Positions 15,365 to 25,213 of a DNA stretch of 64,000 nt are shown here, piece after piece. Position 1 is the first letter of the stretch, and every line of letters starts with the position of its first letter. This DNA is from JAUXJB01 sp965226855 (GTDB lineage: Bacteria; Myxococcota_A; UBA9160; SZUA-336): NCBI GenBank assembly GCA_965226855.1, contig CBDDEE010000028.1:124001-188000 (forward strand), written 5' to 3'. Under the pieces are notes generated by a model. It was not told the origin of the DNA. It saw nothing but the letters and a program-made list of their open reading frames with translations, and ran no database searches. The position numbers and the translations under genes are program-made.

Positions 15365-16894
15365 ATGAGCGCTCTACCCAGGACGATCCCGGAGCTATTG
15401 GCCGCGGGCGGCGACGCCGCTGCCGCACTGCTGGCTCTCGAGCGCGAGCCGCTCACGTATCGCGAGCTCCGCTCCCACACGGAGCGCACGGTCGCCGCTC
15501 TCAATCGTCTCGGAATTGGTCGCAACGATCGGGTTGCGATCGTGCTCCCGAACGGGCCGGAGATGGCGAGCGCATTCGTGAGCATCGCCGCGGGCGCGAC
15601 TACCGCACCCCTGAATCCGGCGTACCGTAGAGAAGAGTTCGAGTTCTATCTGTCCGACCTTCGGACACGCGCGCTGGTCGTCGAGCGGGGCAGCACGTCT
15701 GCTGCGGTCGAGGCCGCAGCGACTCTGGAGATTCCGGTCCTCGAGCTCGCGTCCGGGCCGGGTGCCGCCGCCGGTCGTTTCGAGCTCACGGGCCGCGACC
15801 CGGCGAGGCCTCTCGCGGGAACGGGAGGTATGGCCGAGAGCGATGACGTCGCCCTCATTCTTCACACCTCAGGCACCACCTCACGGCCGAAGATCGTGCC
15901 GCTCAGCCACGCGAACGTGTGCGCCTCCGCGCACAACATCCGACGCACCCTCGCTCTCGAAGCCAGCGATCGCTGTCTCAACGTGATGCCCCTGTTCCAC
16001 ATCCACGGTCTGATGGCCGCGATCCTCGCGTCCCTCTCCGCGGGGGCGAGCGTTTTCTGCACGCCGGCCTTCAATGCGCTTCGCTTCTTCGTCTGGCTGG
16101 AGGGCGCCAGGCCGAGCTGGTACACGGCTGTGCCCACGATGCATCAGGCCTTGCTCGCGCGCGCGGAGCGGAACGTGGAGATCATCAGAGCCACTCGACT
16201 GCGCTTCATTCGCTCGTCATCCTCTTCGCTGCCGCCGCAGGTCATGAAGGTGCTGGAGGAGACGTTTCGGGCGCCCGTCGTCGAAGCCTACGCGATGACC
16301 GAGGCGGCCCATCAGATGACCAGCAACCCACTGCCGCCTCTGCCGAGGAAGCCCGGCACTGTGGGTGTTGCTGCGGGCCCGGAGGTCGGTGTGATGGACG
16401 AGCAGGGTACCCTGCTGGAGGCGGGACAGGTTGGCGAGCTAGTGATTCGCGGTTCCAACGTGACCGAGGGCTACGAGAACAACCCCGAGGCAAACGCGGC
16501 CTGCTTCACGAATGGCTGGTTTCGCACGGGGGACCAGGGCGTGCTGGACGACGAGGGCTACGTCACCATCACCGGACGACTCAAGGAGATCATCAACCGG
16601 GGCGGCGAGAAAATTTCGCCCCGCGAGGTCGACGACGCGTTGATGGATCACCCCGCGATCGAGCAGGTCGTGACCTTCGCCATGCCGCACGACAAGCTGG
16701 GTGAGGAGGTCGCGGCCGCCGTGGTGCTACGCGAAGGTGCGGAGGCGGGGGCGCGCGAGATCCGTCGCTTTGCGGCGGACCGCCTCGCCGACTTCAAGGT
16801 CCCGCGCAAGATCGTCTTCGTCGCCGAGATACCCAAGGGGGCTACCGGCAAGCTGCAGCGGATCGGCCTGGCCGAGAAGCTCGGCCTCGTCTGA
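15365..16894 (+). CDS. AMP-forming acyl-CoA synthetase
   Basis: The 509-residue ANL-superfamily ligase has the AMP-binding P-loop-like motif ILHTSGTTSRPKIVPLSHAN (one Ser replaces the usual Gly). It also has VEAYAMTEAAHQM, the hinge motif GWFRTGDQGVLDDEGYVTIT, and the C-terminal GATGKLQRI with the adenylation Lys. Its stop overlaps the start of the PanE-like gene as ATGA (16891-16894), so the two are translationally coupled. It lies downstream of the CoA-transferase and probably charges a carboxylic acid with CoA; chain length or ring type is not evident. Confidence 0.9.
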   Translation: MSALPRTIPELLAAGGDAAAALLALEREPLTYRELRSHTERTVAALNRLGIGRNDRVAIVLPNGPEMASAFVSIAAGATTAPLNPAYRREEFEFYLSDLRTRALVVERGSTSAAVEAAATLEIPVLELASGPGAAAGRFELTGRDPARPLAGTGGMAESDDVALILHTSGTTSRPKIVPLSHANVCASAHNIRRTLALEASDRCLNVMPLFHIHGLMAAILASLSAGASVFCTPAFNALRFFVWLEGARPSWYTAVPTMHQALLARAERNVEIIRATRLRFIRSSSSSLPPQVMKVLEETFRAPVVEAYAMTEAAHQMTSNPLPPLPRKPGTVGVAAGPEVGVMDEQGTLLEAGQVGELVIRGSNVTEGYENNPEANAACFTNGWFRTGDQGVLDDEGYVTITGRLKEIINRGGEKISPREVDDALMDHPAIEQVVTFAMPHDKLGEEVAAAVVLREGAEAGAREIRRFAADRLADFKVPRKIVFVAEIPKGATGKLQRIGLAEKLGLV

Positions 16895-17871
16895 TGAAGA
16901 TCTGCGTCTACGGCGCCGGCGCGATCGGCGGCTACCTCGGCGGGCAGCTCTCGCTCGCCGGCCACGACGTGGCGCTGATCGCCCGTGGGCCGCACCTCGA
17001 GGCCATGCGGAGCGACGGCGTGCGCCTGGTCGTGGACGGCGCCGAACGCGTCGCGCACCCTTGCTGCAGCGACGACCCCGGGGAGATCGGTGTTCAGGAC
17101 TACGTCATCGTTACGCTCAAGGCGCATTCCGTGCCCACGGTCGTGGACGCCATGCAGGCTCTGCTCGGACCCGACACGGCCGTGGTGACCGCCGCGAATG
17201 GAGTGCCCTGGTGGTACTTCTTCGAGCTCGAGGGGCCGTGGCGCGAGCACCAGCTCGAGAGCGTCGATCCGGGCGGCGTGCAGTGGCGGGGAATCGGGCC
17301 CGAGCGTGCTATCGGCTGTGTCGTCTATCCCGCGTGCGAGGTGCTCGAGCCCGGCGTGATCAAGCACCTGGACGGCAATCGCTTCACGCTGGGCGAGCCG
17401 AGTGGCGAACGGACGCCGCGCGTCACGCGGCTCAGCGAAGCGTTAATCGGTGCCGGGTTTCGCGCGCCGGTGCGTCCTCGCATCCGCGACGAGATCTGGC
17501 TCAAGCTCTGGGGAAACCTCTGCTTCAACCCGCTCAGCGCGCTGACGCACGCGACGCTCGACGTGATCGCGACGGATCCCGGGACGCGCGCCATAGCGCG
17601 CTCCATGATGCTCGAGGCACAGGCGATCGGGGAGAAGCTCGGCGTCCGCTTCGGCCTGGACGTCGACAAGCGAATTGCCGGAGCGGAAGCGGTCGGCGCC
17701 CACAAGACCTCCATGCTCCAGGACCTCGAGCGGGGCCGCCCAATGGAGATCGACGCCCTCGTGACCGCCATCCAGGAGATGGGCGACCTGGTCGACGTTC
17801 CCACGCCAGCTCTCGACGTCGTGCTCTCCCTGATCCAGCAACGCGCCCGCGCAGCTGGAACGTACACCTAG
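16894..17871 (+). CDS. Ketopantoate reductase (PanE/ApbA) family oxidoreductase
   Basis: The 325-residue protein starts with the NADP-binding Rossmann motif MKICVYGAGAIGGYLGGQLS. It includes VTLKAHSVP, the catalytic-type Lys region WLKLWGNLCFNPLSALT and the C-terminal EIDALVTAIQEMG substrate segment. Family members reduce 2-ketopantoate to pantoate or act on other 2-oxo acids. Coupling to an acyl-CoA ligase rather than to panB/panC suggests a catabolic 2-oxo/2-hydroxy acid step here, but pantothenate synthesis cannot be excluded. Confidence 0.85.
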   Translation: MKICVYGAGAIGGYLGGQLSLAGHDVALIARGPHLEAMRSDGVRLVVDGAERVAHPCCSDDPGEIGVQDYVIVTLKAHSVPTVVDAMQALLGPDTAVVTAANGVPWWYFFELEGPWREHQLESVDPGGVQWRGIGPERAIGCVVYPACEVLEPGVIKHLDGNRFTLGEPSGERTPRVTRLSEALIGAGFRAPVRPRIRDEIWLKLWGNLCFNPLSALTHATLDVIATDPGTRAIARSMMLEAQAIGEKLGVRFGLDVDKRIAGAEAVGAHKTSMLQDLERGRPMEIDALVTAIQEMGDLVDVPTPALDVVLSLIQQRARAAGTYT

Positions 17872-18187
17872 CGTTCCGGTTTCCCGGGCGCGTTGCAGGC
17901 CATGTAGGCGACGGTCGCGTAGCAAGGTGGCCTGAGTGCCTGTCTCGCCCTCTCCGGCGAACTGACTTCGATGTCCGGGCCCGGAGGAGCCCGGAAGACA
18001 GAGCGGGACACCACAGGTGTTCGTCGACCGATATCGCTCGTGCTGGCCGTTCTCCTGGGGGCTTCCCGCGTGGATTCGCTGGTGGACAATGCCGAGCTTC
18101 ATTCACCACACGCTCAGGGGACGCAGGCTCCGGATCGCGGTGGACGCGAAGGGAGACCGGTTGGGATTGCTGTCGCGCTGACCGAGG
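17872..18187. other. 316-bp gap without a supported gene
   Basis: It lies between the PanE-like gene and the convergent alpha/beta hydrolase. Overlapping open frames have no family-like sequence. A 30-codon ATG frame at 18089-18181 (MPSFIHHTLRG and on) lacks a ribosome site. No hairpin with a T-run was seen. Confidence 0.5.
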
Positions 18188-18853
18188 TCACGCGAGCTGG
18201 ATCGGGCTGATGGCCTTCTCGTCCAGCCAGGTGACGAGGTCGCGCAGGGCTTCAGGCGCGATCTCGTGGCCCATGTCGTACTCCCGATAGGTCAGGGATG
18301 CTCCGAGCTGGATCAGTCGCGTGCGCGACTCGCGGGCGCGTTCCACGTCGATCATCGGGTCGCGCGTGCCGTGCATTACCAGCACCGGGTGGCTCGCCAG
18401 CTCAGCGCTCTCAACGCTTAGGGTCGCGATCTCCGCGGGGAGCCACGACGAGAGCGCGATCAGCGCTGCAAAGCGCTCGGGCTCACGCAGGAAGAGGTCG
18501 TAGGCCATCACGCCGCCCTGGCTGAAACCAAGGATGATCAGCTTGTTGCGGTCCACGGGGTAGCGCTCGACGGCGAGCTCCAGGAAATCTCGCAGCGCGC
18601 GCGCTGCAGCCTCGAACTCGGGGTGCTCTCGCGCACCACCTCCGGCGATCGGGTACCAGCCGTGCCCGACCATTCCGTCTCCGATCTGCATAGAGACGGG
18701 ACCCTCCGGGCATAGCATCAGCGCCTCTCCCCGGTGCAGCACCTGCGCGAGTCCGAGCAGGTCGTGCGCGTTCGCCCCCCAGCCGTGCAGCGCGATCACA
18801 GTCGGAAAGGGGCCTACGCCTCCGGGAACGTGTGCCGTGTAGCGGAGATCCAA
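18188..18853 (-). CDS. Phospholipase/carboxylesterase-type alpha/beta hydrolase
   Basis: The 221-residue serine hydrolase has the oxyanion motif VIALHGWGANAHDL, nucleophile elbow LGFSQGGVM, acid in MHGTRDPMI and His in YDMGHEIAPE. This layout matches the small carboxylesterase/YpfH-like branch. It is cytoplasmic, since no signal peptide is present. The start at 18851-18853 leaves only 13 bp to the internally deleted dienelactone-hydrolase gene upstream. Substrate is unknown, presumably short acyl or thio esters. Confidence 0.88.
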   Translation of the reverse strand: MDLRYTAHVPGGVGPFPTVIALHGWGANAHDLLGLAQVLHRGEALMLCPEGPVSMQIGDGMVGHGWYPIAGGGAREHPEFEAAARALRDFLELAVERYPVDRNKLIILGFSQGGVMAYDLFLREPERFAALIALSSWLPAEIATLSVESAELASHPVLVMHGTRDPMIDVERARESRTRLIQLGASLTYREYDMGHEIAPEALRDLVTWLDEKAISPIQLA

Positions 18854-18866
18854 GACTCCCTCGCGC

Positions 18867-19118
18867 TCAGCTCGAGGTGAGGTTTTCTCGGAACCAGCCG
18901 AACGTACGCGCCCAGCCGTCCTTTGCCGCGGGCTCGTTGTACGAGGGGCGCTCGTCGCAGTGGAAGCCGTGCTCGGCTTCCCGGATGTGTTCCCTTATGC
19001 CGAATGCTTCCTGGATGACGCTCACCGCTCCGAGCGCACGGCTCTTGGGCAGAGCCTCGTACGTTTCCATGGGACCGTCCGGGGTGTCGAGCGTGAGTGT
19101 CGTCTGTGAAGCCGGCAT
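18867..19118 (-). pseudogene. Dienelactone hydrolase with large in-frame internal deletion
   Basis: The 83-residue reading frame joins the N-terminus of a dienelactone hydrolase (TLDTPDGPMETYEA, then SVIQEAFGIREHIR) directly to its C-terminus (EHGFHCDERPSYNEPAAKDG, then WARTFGWF). The middle ~140 residues of the ~220-residue family, including the nucleophilic Cys and the catalytic Asp, are missing. The first Glu and last His of the triad region remain. The frame is intact across the joint, so a short protein could be made, but it cannot be an active hydrolase of this type. The upstream neighbour is an HD-domain gene. Confidence 0.75.
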
Positions 19119-19163
19119 GATCGGCGCAGCCTACCGGGTGGCCGCGCAGCGGATCAAGTGAGC

Positions 19164-19730
19164 TCAGCCGCGACCTCCGAGCTCGAGCTCGTTCAGGTGA
19201 GGCGTCAGCGCATCGATCACGAACTGAATGTGCTCGGCGAGGTCGACTTCGAGCAGCTCCACGCCCGCGGTGACCTCCGAACGTTCGACCTTTGCGGCGA
19301 AGCCCTTGTCCTTGAGCTTCTTGCGCACGCTCTTCGGCGCAAGACTGCGAATCCCATCCGGCCGTACCAGACAGCAGGCAACGATGAAGCCGGTGAGCTC
19401 GTCGCAGGCGAGCAGCGCTCTGTCCAGGGCAGTCTCATGGGCCACGTTCCACTGGGTGTAGTGAGCGGAGACCGCGTGGGCGATCTCGGATTCCCCCGCC
19501 TCTTCGAGCCAGGCGACGATGCGCTCTGGATGCTCGTCCGGCCAGCGCTCGTAGTCCGCATCGTGCAACATGCCGGCGATGCCCCAGCGCTCCACGTCCG
19601 ACTCGCCCGCCCCGTAGCGTTTGGCCGCGGCCCGCATGACCAGCTCGACCGCGCGCGCATGCTTGCGAAGGGACGCCGTCTCCGTCCAGGAGCACAGCTG
19701 CTTCCATGCACTCTCTCGATCGAGGGCCAC
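19164..19730 (-). CDS. HD-domain phosphohydrolase-like protein
   Basis: The 188-residue protein contains the HD motif in GIAGMLHDADYERWPDEHPE (residues ~50-70). An upstream His in ASLRKHARAVE and a downstream Asp in LLACDELTGFIVA complete the metal site. It looks like the HDIG/HDED-type cytosolic hydrolases annotated as predicted hydrolase. No nucleotide specificity can be assigned. It diverges from the large M28 peptidase-fusion gene at 19789 across ~58 bp, so the two could share a control region. Confidence 0.8.
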   Translation of the reverse strand: MALDRESAWKQLCSWTETASLRKHARAVELVMRAAAKRYGAGESDVERWGIAGMLHDADYERWPDEHPERIVAWLEEAGESEIAHAVSAHYTQWNVAHETALDRALLACDELTGFIVACCLVRPDGIRSLAPKSVRKKLKDKGFAAKVERSEVTAGVELLEVDLAEHIQFVIDALTPHLNELELGGRG

Positions 19731-19788
19731 GAACGGAAAAGATACCAGAGGCGTTGACTGTGCGGCCCGGGGGACCTATACGCCCGTC

Positions 19789-22659
19789 ATGCTCGAATCG
19801 GCCCGTGGGGTGATCGGCGCCAGCCTCGCGCTGCTGGGATGGGTCGCCGAGCCCGCGGCCCGAGCTGCGGATGCGGTGCCAGCGACGGCTTGCTTCCAGG
19901 GTATCGTTGAGGTGCTCGCGGACGATGACATGCAGGGCCGTGGCGTTGGCACCGACGGCCTCGCTCGGTCCGCCCGCTACCTAGCGGAGCGTTTTGCCGC
20001 GATCGGGCTTCACGCGACCGCGAGCGGCTACACGCAGCCCTTCGAGACCGTGACGGGCGTTGCTCTAGGACAAGAGAGCTCGCTCGAGTGGGGGAGCACC
20101 CGAGCGGAGCCAAGTGTGGGCTTCACGCCGCTCGGTTTCTCGTCGTCGGGGGAGTTCTCGGGACCGCTGGTCTTCGTTGGCTATGGGATCCGTGCGGAGA
20201 CACTGGGGTATGACGACTACGCCGGACTCGACGTCGCGGGCAAGGTAGCCCTCGCCTGGCGCTACGAGCCGGGGGAACAAGACCCGGACAGTCCCTTTGA
20301 CGGTACGCGTGCCAGCCGCTGGTCGGACCTGCGCTACAAGGCCTTGATCGCCCGCGAGGCCGGCGCCGCGGCGCTCGTACTCGTTGCTCCGCCCGGAGAC
20401 GAAGAGGACAGACTCCCGCCCTTGCACGCGCTTGGTCCCGTGTCCCCCGCGGGCCTGCCCGTCATCCAGGTCTCACGGGCTGTGGCGCGGGAATGGCTGC
20501 TCGCCGCCGGCCACGAGCCGGAGGAGCTGCACGCCGCGATCGACGCGGACACCCGCCCCCGCTCCTTCGAGATCGAGGGGCTCCACGTGAGCGGGCGCGT
20601 CGACCTGCAGACTACATGGGCCAGTGTCGAGAACGTCGTGGGTCTGTCGCTCGGGCGCGGCCCGCTGGCGCGGGAGGCGGTCGTCGTGGGCGCTCACTAC
20701 GACCACCTTGGAATGGGCGGCGCCGGCTCGCTCCGAAGCGGCGCAGGAGTCGTCCACAACGGGGCAGACGACAACGCGTCCGGCGTGGCGGCGATGGTGT
20801 GCGGCGTCAGCGCGCTGATCCGCGAGCTGGAGGGCGAGCCGGGCCCGCGCCGCAGTCTCGTGGTGATTGCCTTCACGGCCGAGGAGGTCGGGCTGGCAGG
20901 CTCGCTCGAGTACGTGCAGCACCCGGCGTTTCCGCTCGAGGCCACCGTCGCGATGGTGAACCTCGACATGGTCGGACGCCTTCGCGATCACAAGCTCTGG
21001 GGGCTCGGCAGTGATTCCGCGCCCGAGTGGTCTGCATTGCTGGAGCGACGCGGCAAGAAGTCCGGACTGGAGGTGGTGACCGGCGGAGACGGCTACGGGC
21101 CCTCCGATCAACTTGCCTTCTACGAGAAGGGCGTCCCGGTGGTCCATCTCTTCACGGGCGGACACTCCGAGTACCACACCCCGGATGACGATCCCCGAAC
21201 ACTGAACGCCGAGGGTGGCGGACGGGTGGCGGGATTCCTGCAGGGCGTGCTGCGTGAGCTGCTGGTGGCGGACGAGGCGCTCACCTTTCGAGCCGCGGAG
21301 AGCGCCGCGCCGCTCGTGGGAGATAGCCGCGGCTACGGCTCCTACCTTGGTACGGTCCCGGACTTCAGCGAGATGATGGGAGGGACGGGCGGCGTCCTGC
21401 TGAGTGGGGTTCGGAAGGATGGGCCTGCCGATCGGGCGGGGATGCGTGAGGGTGATCGCATCGTCTCGATGGCGGGCGTCGAGATCCGCAACCTGTACGA
21501 CATGACCTTTGTGCTGCGGGAGCACCGTCCTGGAGAGATGATCGAGATCGAGCTGCTGCGCGATGACGCGCGCGTCGCTGTTGCCGCGACGCTCGGACGC
21601 CGCGAGAGGGTGGATCCGAGCAGCCCACCACGCCAGACAGCGCCCTCCGTCGAGGCCTGGGTCCCCACCGCCGGCAAGGCCGCGGTGCACCTGCTGGATC
21701 CCCGCGAGCGACAGCTGGCAGACCTGCGTCAGCTCACTACGGGCGGCGAGAACGCGGAGGCCTACTTCTCGCCAGATGGTCGTTCGCTCGTGTTCCAGCG
21801 CACGCCTGCGGACGGCGGGTGCGATCAGCAGTTCCTCCTAGATCTCTCCACCGGGGCCCAGACCCGGCTCTCGTCGGGGCGCGGTCGCACCACCTGCGGG
21901 TACTATGCCTATCCACACGGCGAGCGACTGATCTACGCCACTACCGAGTCGGTCAGCGCGGAGTGTCCGCCACCCCCCGACCGCTCGCGCGGCTACGTCT
22001 GGAGTCTCTTCGAGTACGACCTGGTCTGGCAGTCCGACCCGGCCTCGCCACCACAGAGCTTCCTACCACACCCCGGCTACGATGCGGAGGCCACCGTATG
22101 CATGCGCGACGGACGCGTCGTATTCACATCTACACGCAACGGCGACCTCGACCTGTACGTTGCGAACAGCGATGGCTCTGATGTCCTGCAGCTGACCGAC
22201 ACCCCCGGTTACGACGGCGGCGCGTTCTTCACGCCCGACTGCTCCTCGCTCGTGTGGCGCGCCTCGCGTCCTCTTGGGGCCGCGCTGGACGAGTACCGCG
22301 AGCTCCTCGCCATGCACCTGGTGAAGCCGTCCGCGCTCGAGATCTTCTGGATGGACGCGGACGGAACGAATGTTCGCCAGCTCACGGACAACGAACGGGC
22401 AAACTTCGCTCCATACCCGTTACCCGACGGCTCGGGAGCGATCTTCGCCAGCAACCTGGGAGGTTCCGAACGCGAGTTCGATCTCTTCACCGTGGGTCTC
22501 GAGGGTGGGGAGCCGGTACGGGTCACGTACGCGCCGGGGTTCGACAGCTTCCCCATGTTCTCGCCGGACGGCCGCTGGCTCGTGTTCGCGAGCAATCGCG
22601 CTGGACCTGCAGGAGAGACGAATCTCTTCATTGCCCGTTGGCTTGGCTCGACGGAGTGA
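19789..22659 (+). CDS. Secreted M28 aminopeptidase with PA, PDZ and C-terminal beta-propeller (PD40) domains
   Basis: This is a 956-residue precursor with an N-terminal signal segment (cleavage near AARA-ADA). Residues ~100-250 are PA-domain-like, inserted before the M28 zinc peptidase core. Metal ligands are His in GAHYDHLGM (~302), Asp in NGADDNASG (~327), Glu-Glu in TAEEVGLAG (~363), Asp in VNLDMVGR (~391) and His in GHSEYHTPDDD (~463). A PDZ domain (~520-605: DGPADRAGMREGDRIVSMAG) follows. Then come four or more TolB-like PD40 repeats (FSPDGRSLVFQR, RNGDLDLYVANSDGSDVLQL, WMDADGTNVRQLTDN, MFSPDGRWLVFASNRAG). It presumably works in the periplasm or outside. I chose ATG 19789 because the signal peptide follows it; the open frame extends upstream to 19621. 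Confidence 0.88.
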   Translation: MLESARGVIGASLALLGWVAEPAARAADAVPATACFQGIVEVLADDDMQGRGVGTDGLARSARYLAERFAAIGLHATASGYTQPFETVTGVALGQESSLEWGSTRAEPSVGFTPLGFSSSGEFSGPLVFVGYGIRAETLGYDDYAGLDVAGKVALAWRYEPGEQDPDSPFDGTRASRWSDLRYKALIAREAGAAALVLVAPPGDEEDRLPPLHALGPVSPAGLPVIQVSRAVAREWLLAAGHEPEELHAAIDADTRPRSFEIEGLHVSGRVDLQTTWASVENVVGLSLGRGPLAREAVVVGAHYDHLGMGGAGSLRSGAGVVHNGADDNASGVAAMVCGVSALIRELEGEPGPRRSLVVIAFTAEEVGLAGSLEYVQHPAFPLEATVAMVNLDMVGRLRDHKLWGLGSDSAPEWSALLERRGKKSGLEVVTGGDGYGPSDQLAFYEKGVPVVHLFTGGHSEYHTPDDDPRTLNAEGGGRVAGFLQGVLRELLVADEALTFRAAESAAPLVGDSRGYGSYLGTVPDFSEMMGGTGGVLLSGVRKDGPADRAGMREGDRIVSMAGVEIRNLYDMTFVLREHRPGEMIEIELLRDDARVAVAATLGRRERVDPSSPPRQTAPSVEAWVPTAGKAAVHLLDPRERQLADLRQLTTGGENAEAYFSPDGRSLVFQRTPADGGCDQQFLLDLSTGAQTRLSSGRGRTTCGYYAYPHGERLIYATTESVSAECPPPPDRSRGYVWSLFEYDLVWQSDPASPPQSFLPHPGYDAEATVCMRDGRVVFTSTRNGDLDLYVANSDGSDVLQLTDTPGYDGGAFFTPDCSSLVWRASRPLGAALDEYRELLAMHLVKPSALEIFWMDADGTNVRQLTDNERANFAPYPLPDGSGAIFASNLGGSEREFDLFTVGLEGGEPVRVTYAPGFDSFPMFSPDGRWLVFASNRAGPAGETNLFIARWLGSTE

Positions 22660-22739
22660 TAGACGGGTGCGCAGCCCGGGTTGTGCCTTCGTGAGAGGGC
22701 GGCCGCGCTGGTGCCGGCTCCAGGTCGCAATGCAAACGT

Positions 22740-23204
22740 CTAGTGGGTGCCGCCCAGCTTGCGATGGTCCCAGGAGATGACCTTGGTCCTCTTGACCACT
22801 ACGGCGGTGTGCTTTGCGGCCATGCTCTTCGCAGCCTGCGCCAGCTTGTCCCTCGGGACCTCGGGGTTGTTGCGTGCCATCACCTGGGTCGCATAGCCGT
22901 GAACGACCTCGGGATCCTTGTGCAGCTCTGCGTGCCCGCTGATCGAGACGCCGCGTAGCTCGGCGTAGTCCGTCCCGTCTTCGAGCAGCACGGTGACGCG
23001 AGGATCGCGCTCGAGATTCACAATTTTCTGTGACTTCGTGAAGGTCTCGAACACGATGTCATCGTCCACCACCGCGAACCAGAGCGTTGTCAGGTGAGGG
23101 GAGCCGTCGCGGTTGAGTGTCGCAACCTGTAGGCTCTTCTGCTCTTCGATGAACTTGCGGATCTCCGCGTCAGACATCCGGATCTCGCCTCGTCGTTTGG
23201 GCAC
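22740..23204 (-). CDS. Pyridoxamine 5'-phosphate oxidase-like flavin/F420-binding protein
   Basis: The 154-residue split-barrel protein runs SLQVATLNRDGSPHLTTLWF, VFETFTKSQKIVNLERDPRV, TVLLEDGTDYAELRGVSISG and HAEL, the standard order for PNPOx-like FMN or F420 binders. The start is GTG 23202-23204, preceded by GGAGGAG; the open frame extends further up but loses similarity. It diverges from the molybdenum hydroxylase operon at 23395. Substrate and cofactor are undetermined. Confidence 0.82.
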   Translation of the reverse strand: MPKRRGEIRMSDAEIRKFIEEQKSLQVATLNRDGSPHLTTLWFAVVDDDIVFETFTKSQKIVNLERDPRVTVLLEDGTDYAELRGVSISGHAELHKDPEVVHGYATQVMARNNPEVPRDKLAQAAKSMAAKHTAVVVKRTKVISWDHRKLGGTH

Positions 23205-23394
23205 GCTCTCTCCTCCGTGACTTGTCAGTCTACGCCCCGATCGTCTAAAAGCGCGAGCGGTGAGGAACGGGCCCTTCGGCGACACGCGGCGCAAGGTCAT
23301 CCGGCGCGTGCTGCGGGCGGCAACATCCGACCCGGCGTAGGTCGCGAACCTACTTGACCTCGAGCGCTCCGCTCGCGGATCATCGCTGAAACCG

Positions 23395-23873
<479 letters not shown>

Positions 23874-23877
<4 letters not shown>

Positions 23878-24746
23878 GCTTCGAGTACCGCCTGGCCAGC
23901 AAGCAGGAGGAGGCCCTCGACCTGCTCCAGCAGCACGGCGACGAGGCCAGGTTGATGGCAGGTGGCACGGTCCTCGTGCTGATGCTCAAGCAGCGTTTGC
24001 TCGTGCCGGAGCTCGTGATCGACGTCTCGCGTGTGCCAGGCCTCGATCGGATCCAGGTTGATGACGGCGAGCTTTGTCTCGGGGGACTGCTGACCCATCG
24101 GGCCGTAGAGCTCGCGCCGCAGGTCAGGACCCACGTCCCCGCCCTTGCCGAGACCTATCATCGTGTCGCCACGATCCGGATCCGCAACCGCGCCACGGTT
24201 GGCGGGTCACTGGCGCACGCTGACCCCAATCAGGATCCGCTGGTGACCCTCCTGGCGCTGGACGCTCGAGTCGAGCTCCGCTCCAGCTCGCGAAGCCGCG
24301 AGGTCCCCGTGGAGAGCTTCTTTCGCGACTACTACGAGACAGTTGTCGAACCCGAGGAGCTGATCACCGGGGTCCGCATCCCGCTCCCCGCTGCCGACAC
24401 CGGCGTCGTTTATCACAAGTTCCTGCCACGCAGCGAGGACGACTACGCCACCGTGGCGGTCGCGGTCTCTGTCCGGCTGGATCGCGCCCTCGAGACCTGT
24501 GCGGACTGCCGGATCGCGATGGGGTGCGTGGGCCCGACGCCGCTGCGAGCTCGGGCGAGCGAAGATCTGCTTCGCGGCCAACGGCTCACGCCGCAGTTGT
24601 CGAGCGCCGCCGCCAACGCGGCCATGGAGGCCACGGATCCGCTCAGCGACACGCGCGGATCGGCGGCGTACAAGCGTTCCATGGCTGGCGTGTTCGTGCG
24701 TCGCGCGCTCGAGGATGCGTGGCGGAGGGCGGTGGGGGCGGCGTGA
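23874..24746 (+). CDS. Molybdenum hydroxylase FAD-binding (medium) subunit
   Basis: The 290-residue protein has the FAD-binding motifs LMAGGTVLVLMLKQRL and TIRIRNRATVGGSLAHADPN, plus the C-terminal CO-dehydrogenase-flavoprotein domain (VGPTPLRARASEDLL). GTG 23874 overlaps the upstream TGA by GTGA, which sets the start; the frame is open further up only by chance. It takes electrons from the small subunit's iron-sulfur clusters. Its own stop overlaps the CoxG-like start in the same way. Confidence 0.92.
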
Positions 24747-25213
24747 AGTTCACAGAGACCTGCACGATTCACGCTGGCCGGCTAGCCGTCTGGGACTTTT
24801 TTCTCGACGCTCCGAGCGTGGCTCGCTGCATGGAGGGCGTCGAGACCTTCGACGCGGTTGGCGATGACCAGTTCCGCGGCGCCCTGCGCGTCAAGCTGGG
24901 CCCGGTCGCCCTGCGTTTCGAGGGAACCTTGCAGGTCGAGCTCCGCGACCGCGCGCAGTCTCGCATCCTGCTCCGTGCGGACGCGAGGGATCGCAAGCGC
25001 GGCGGTCGACTTCGAGCACATCTGGACCTGCAGCTCGCGGAGGAGCACGCGGGCAAGACACGGCTCGAGGTCGGGCTCGACGCGCAGCTACAGGGGAAGA
25101 TCAGCGAGTTCGGACAGCCGCTGATCCGGCGCAAGACTCAGAGAATGCTGCGGGACTTTGCGGAGCGGGTCAGCTCACAGCTCGGCGCGGAGCGCCTTTT
25201 TGAGGGACGATGA
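24743..25213 (+). CDS. CoxG-like SRPBCC protein
   Basis: The 156-residue SRPBCC/CoxG family protein begins VKFTETCTIHAGRLAVWDFF and includes the CMEGVETFDAVGDDQFRGAL segment typical of CO dehydrogenase subunit G. CoxG proteins help anchor or recruit molybdenum hydroxylases at the membrane, or aid quinone handling. The C-terminal membrane tail seen in some members is not obvious. GTG 24743 overlaps the FAD subunit stop, and its own stop overlaps the large subunit start: strong coupling. Its place between medium and large subunits is less usual than at the operon end. Confidence 0.85.
   Translation: MKFTETCTIHAGRLAVWDFFLDAPSVARCMEGVETFDAVGDDQFRGALRVKLGPVALRFEGTLQVELRDRAQSRILLRADARDRKRGGRLRAHLDLQLAEEHAGKTRLEVGLDAQLQGKISEFGQPLIRRKTQRMLRDFAERVSSQLGAERLFEGR

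Noticed and set aside
18089..18181. 30-codon frame MPSFIHHTLRG... before the alpha/beta hydrolase
   Set aside because: No ribosome site, no recognisable family, and it lies in a non-coding gap.
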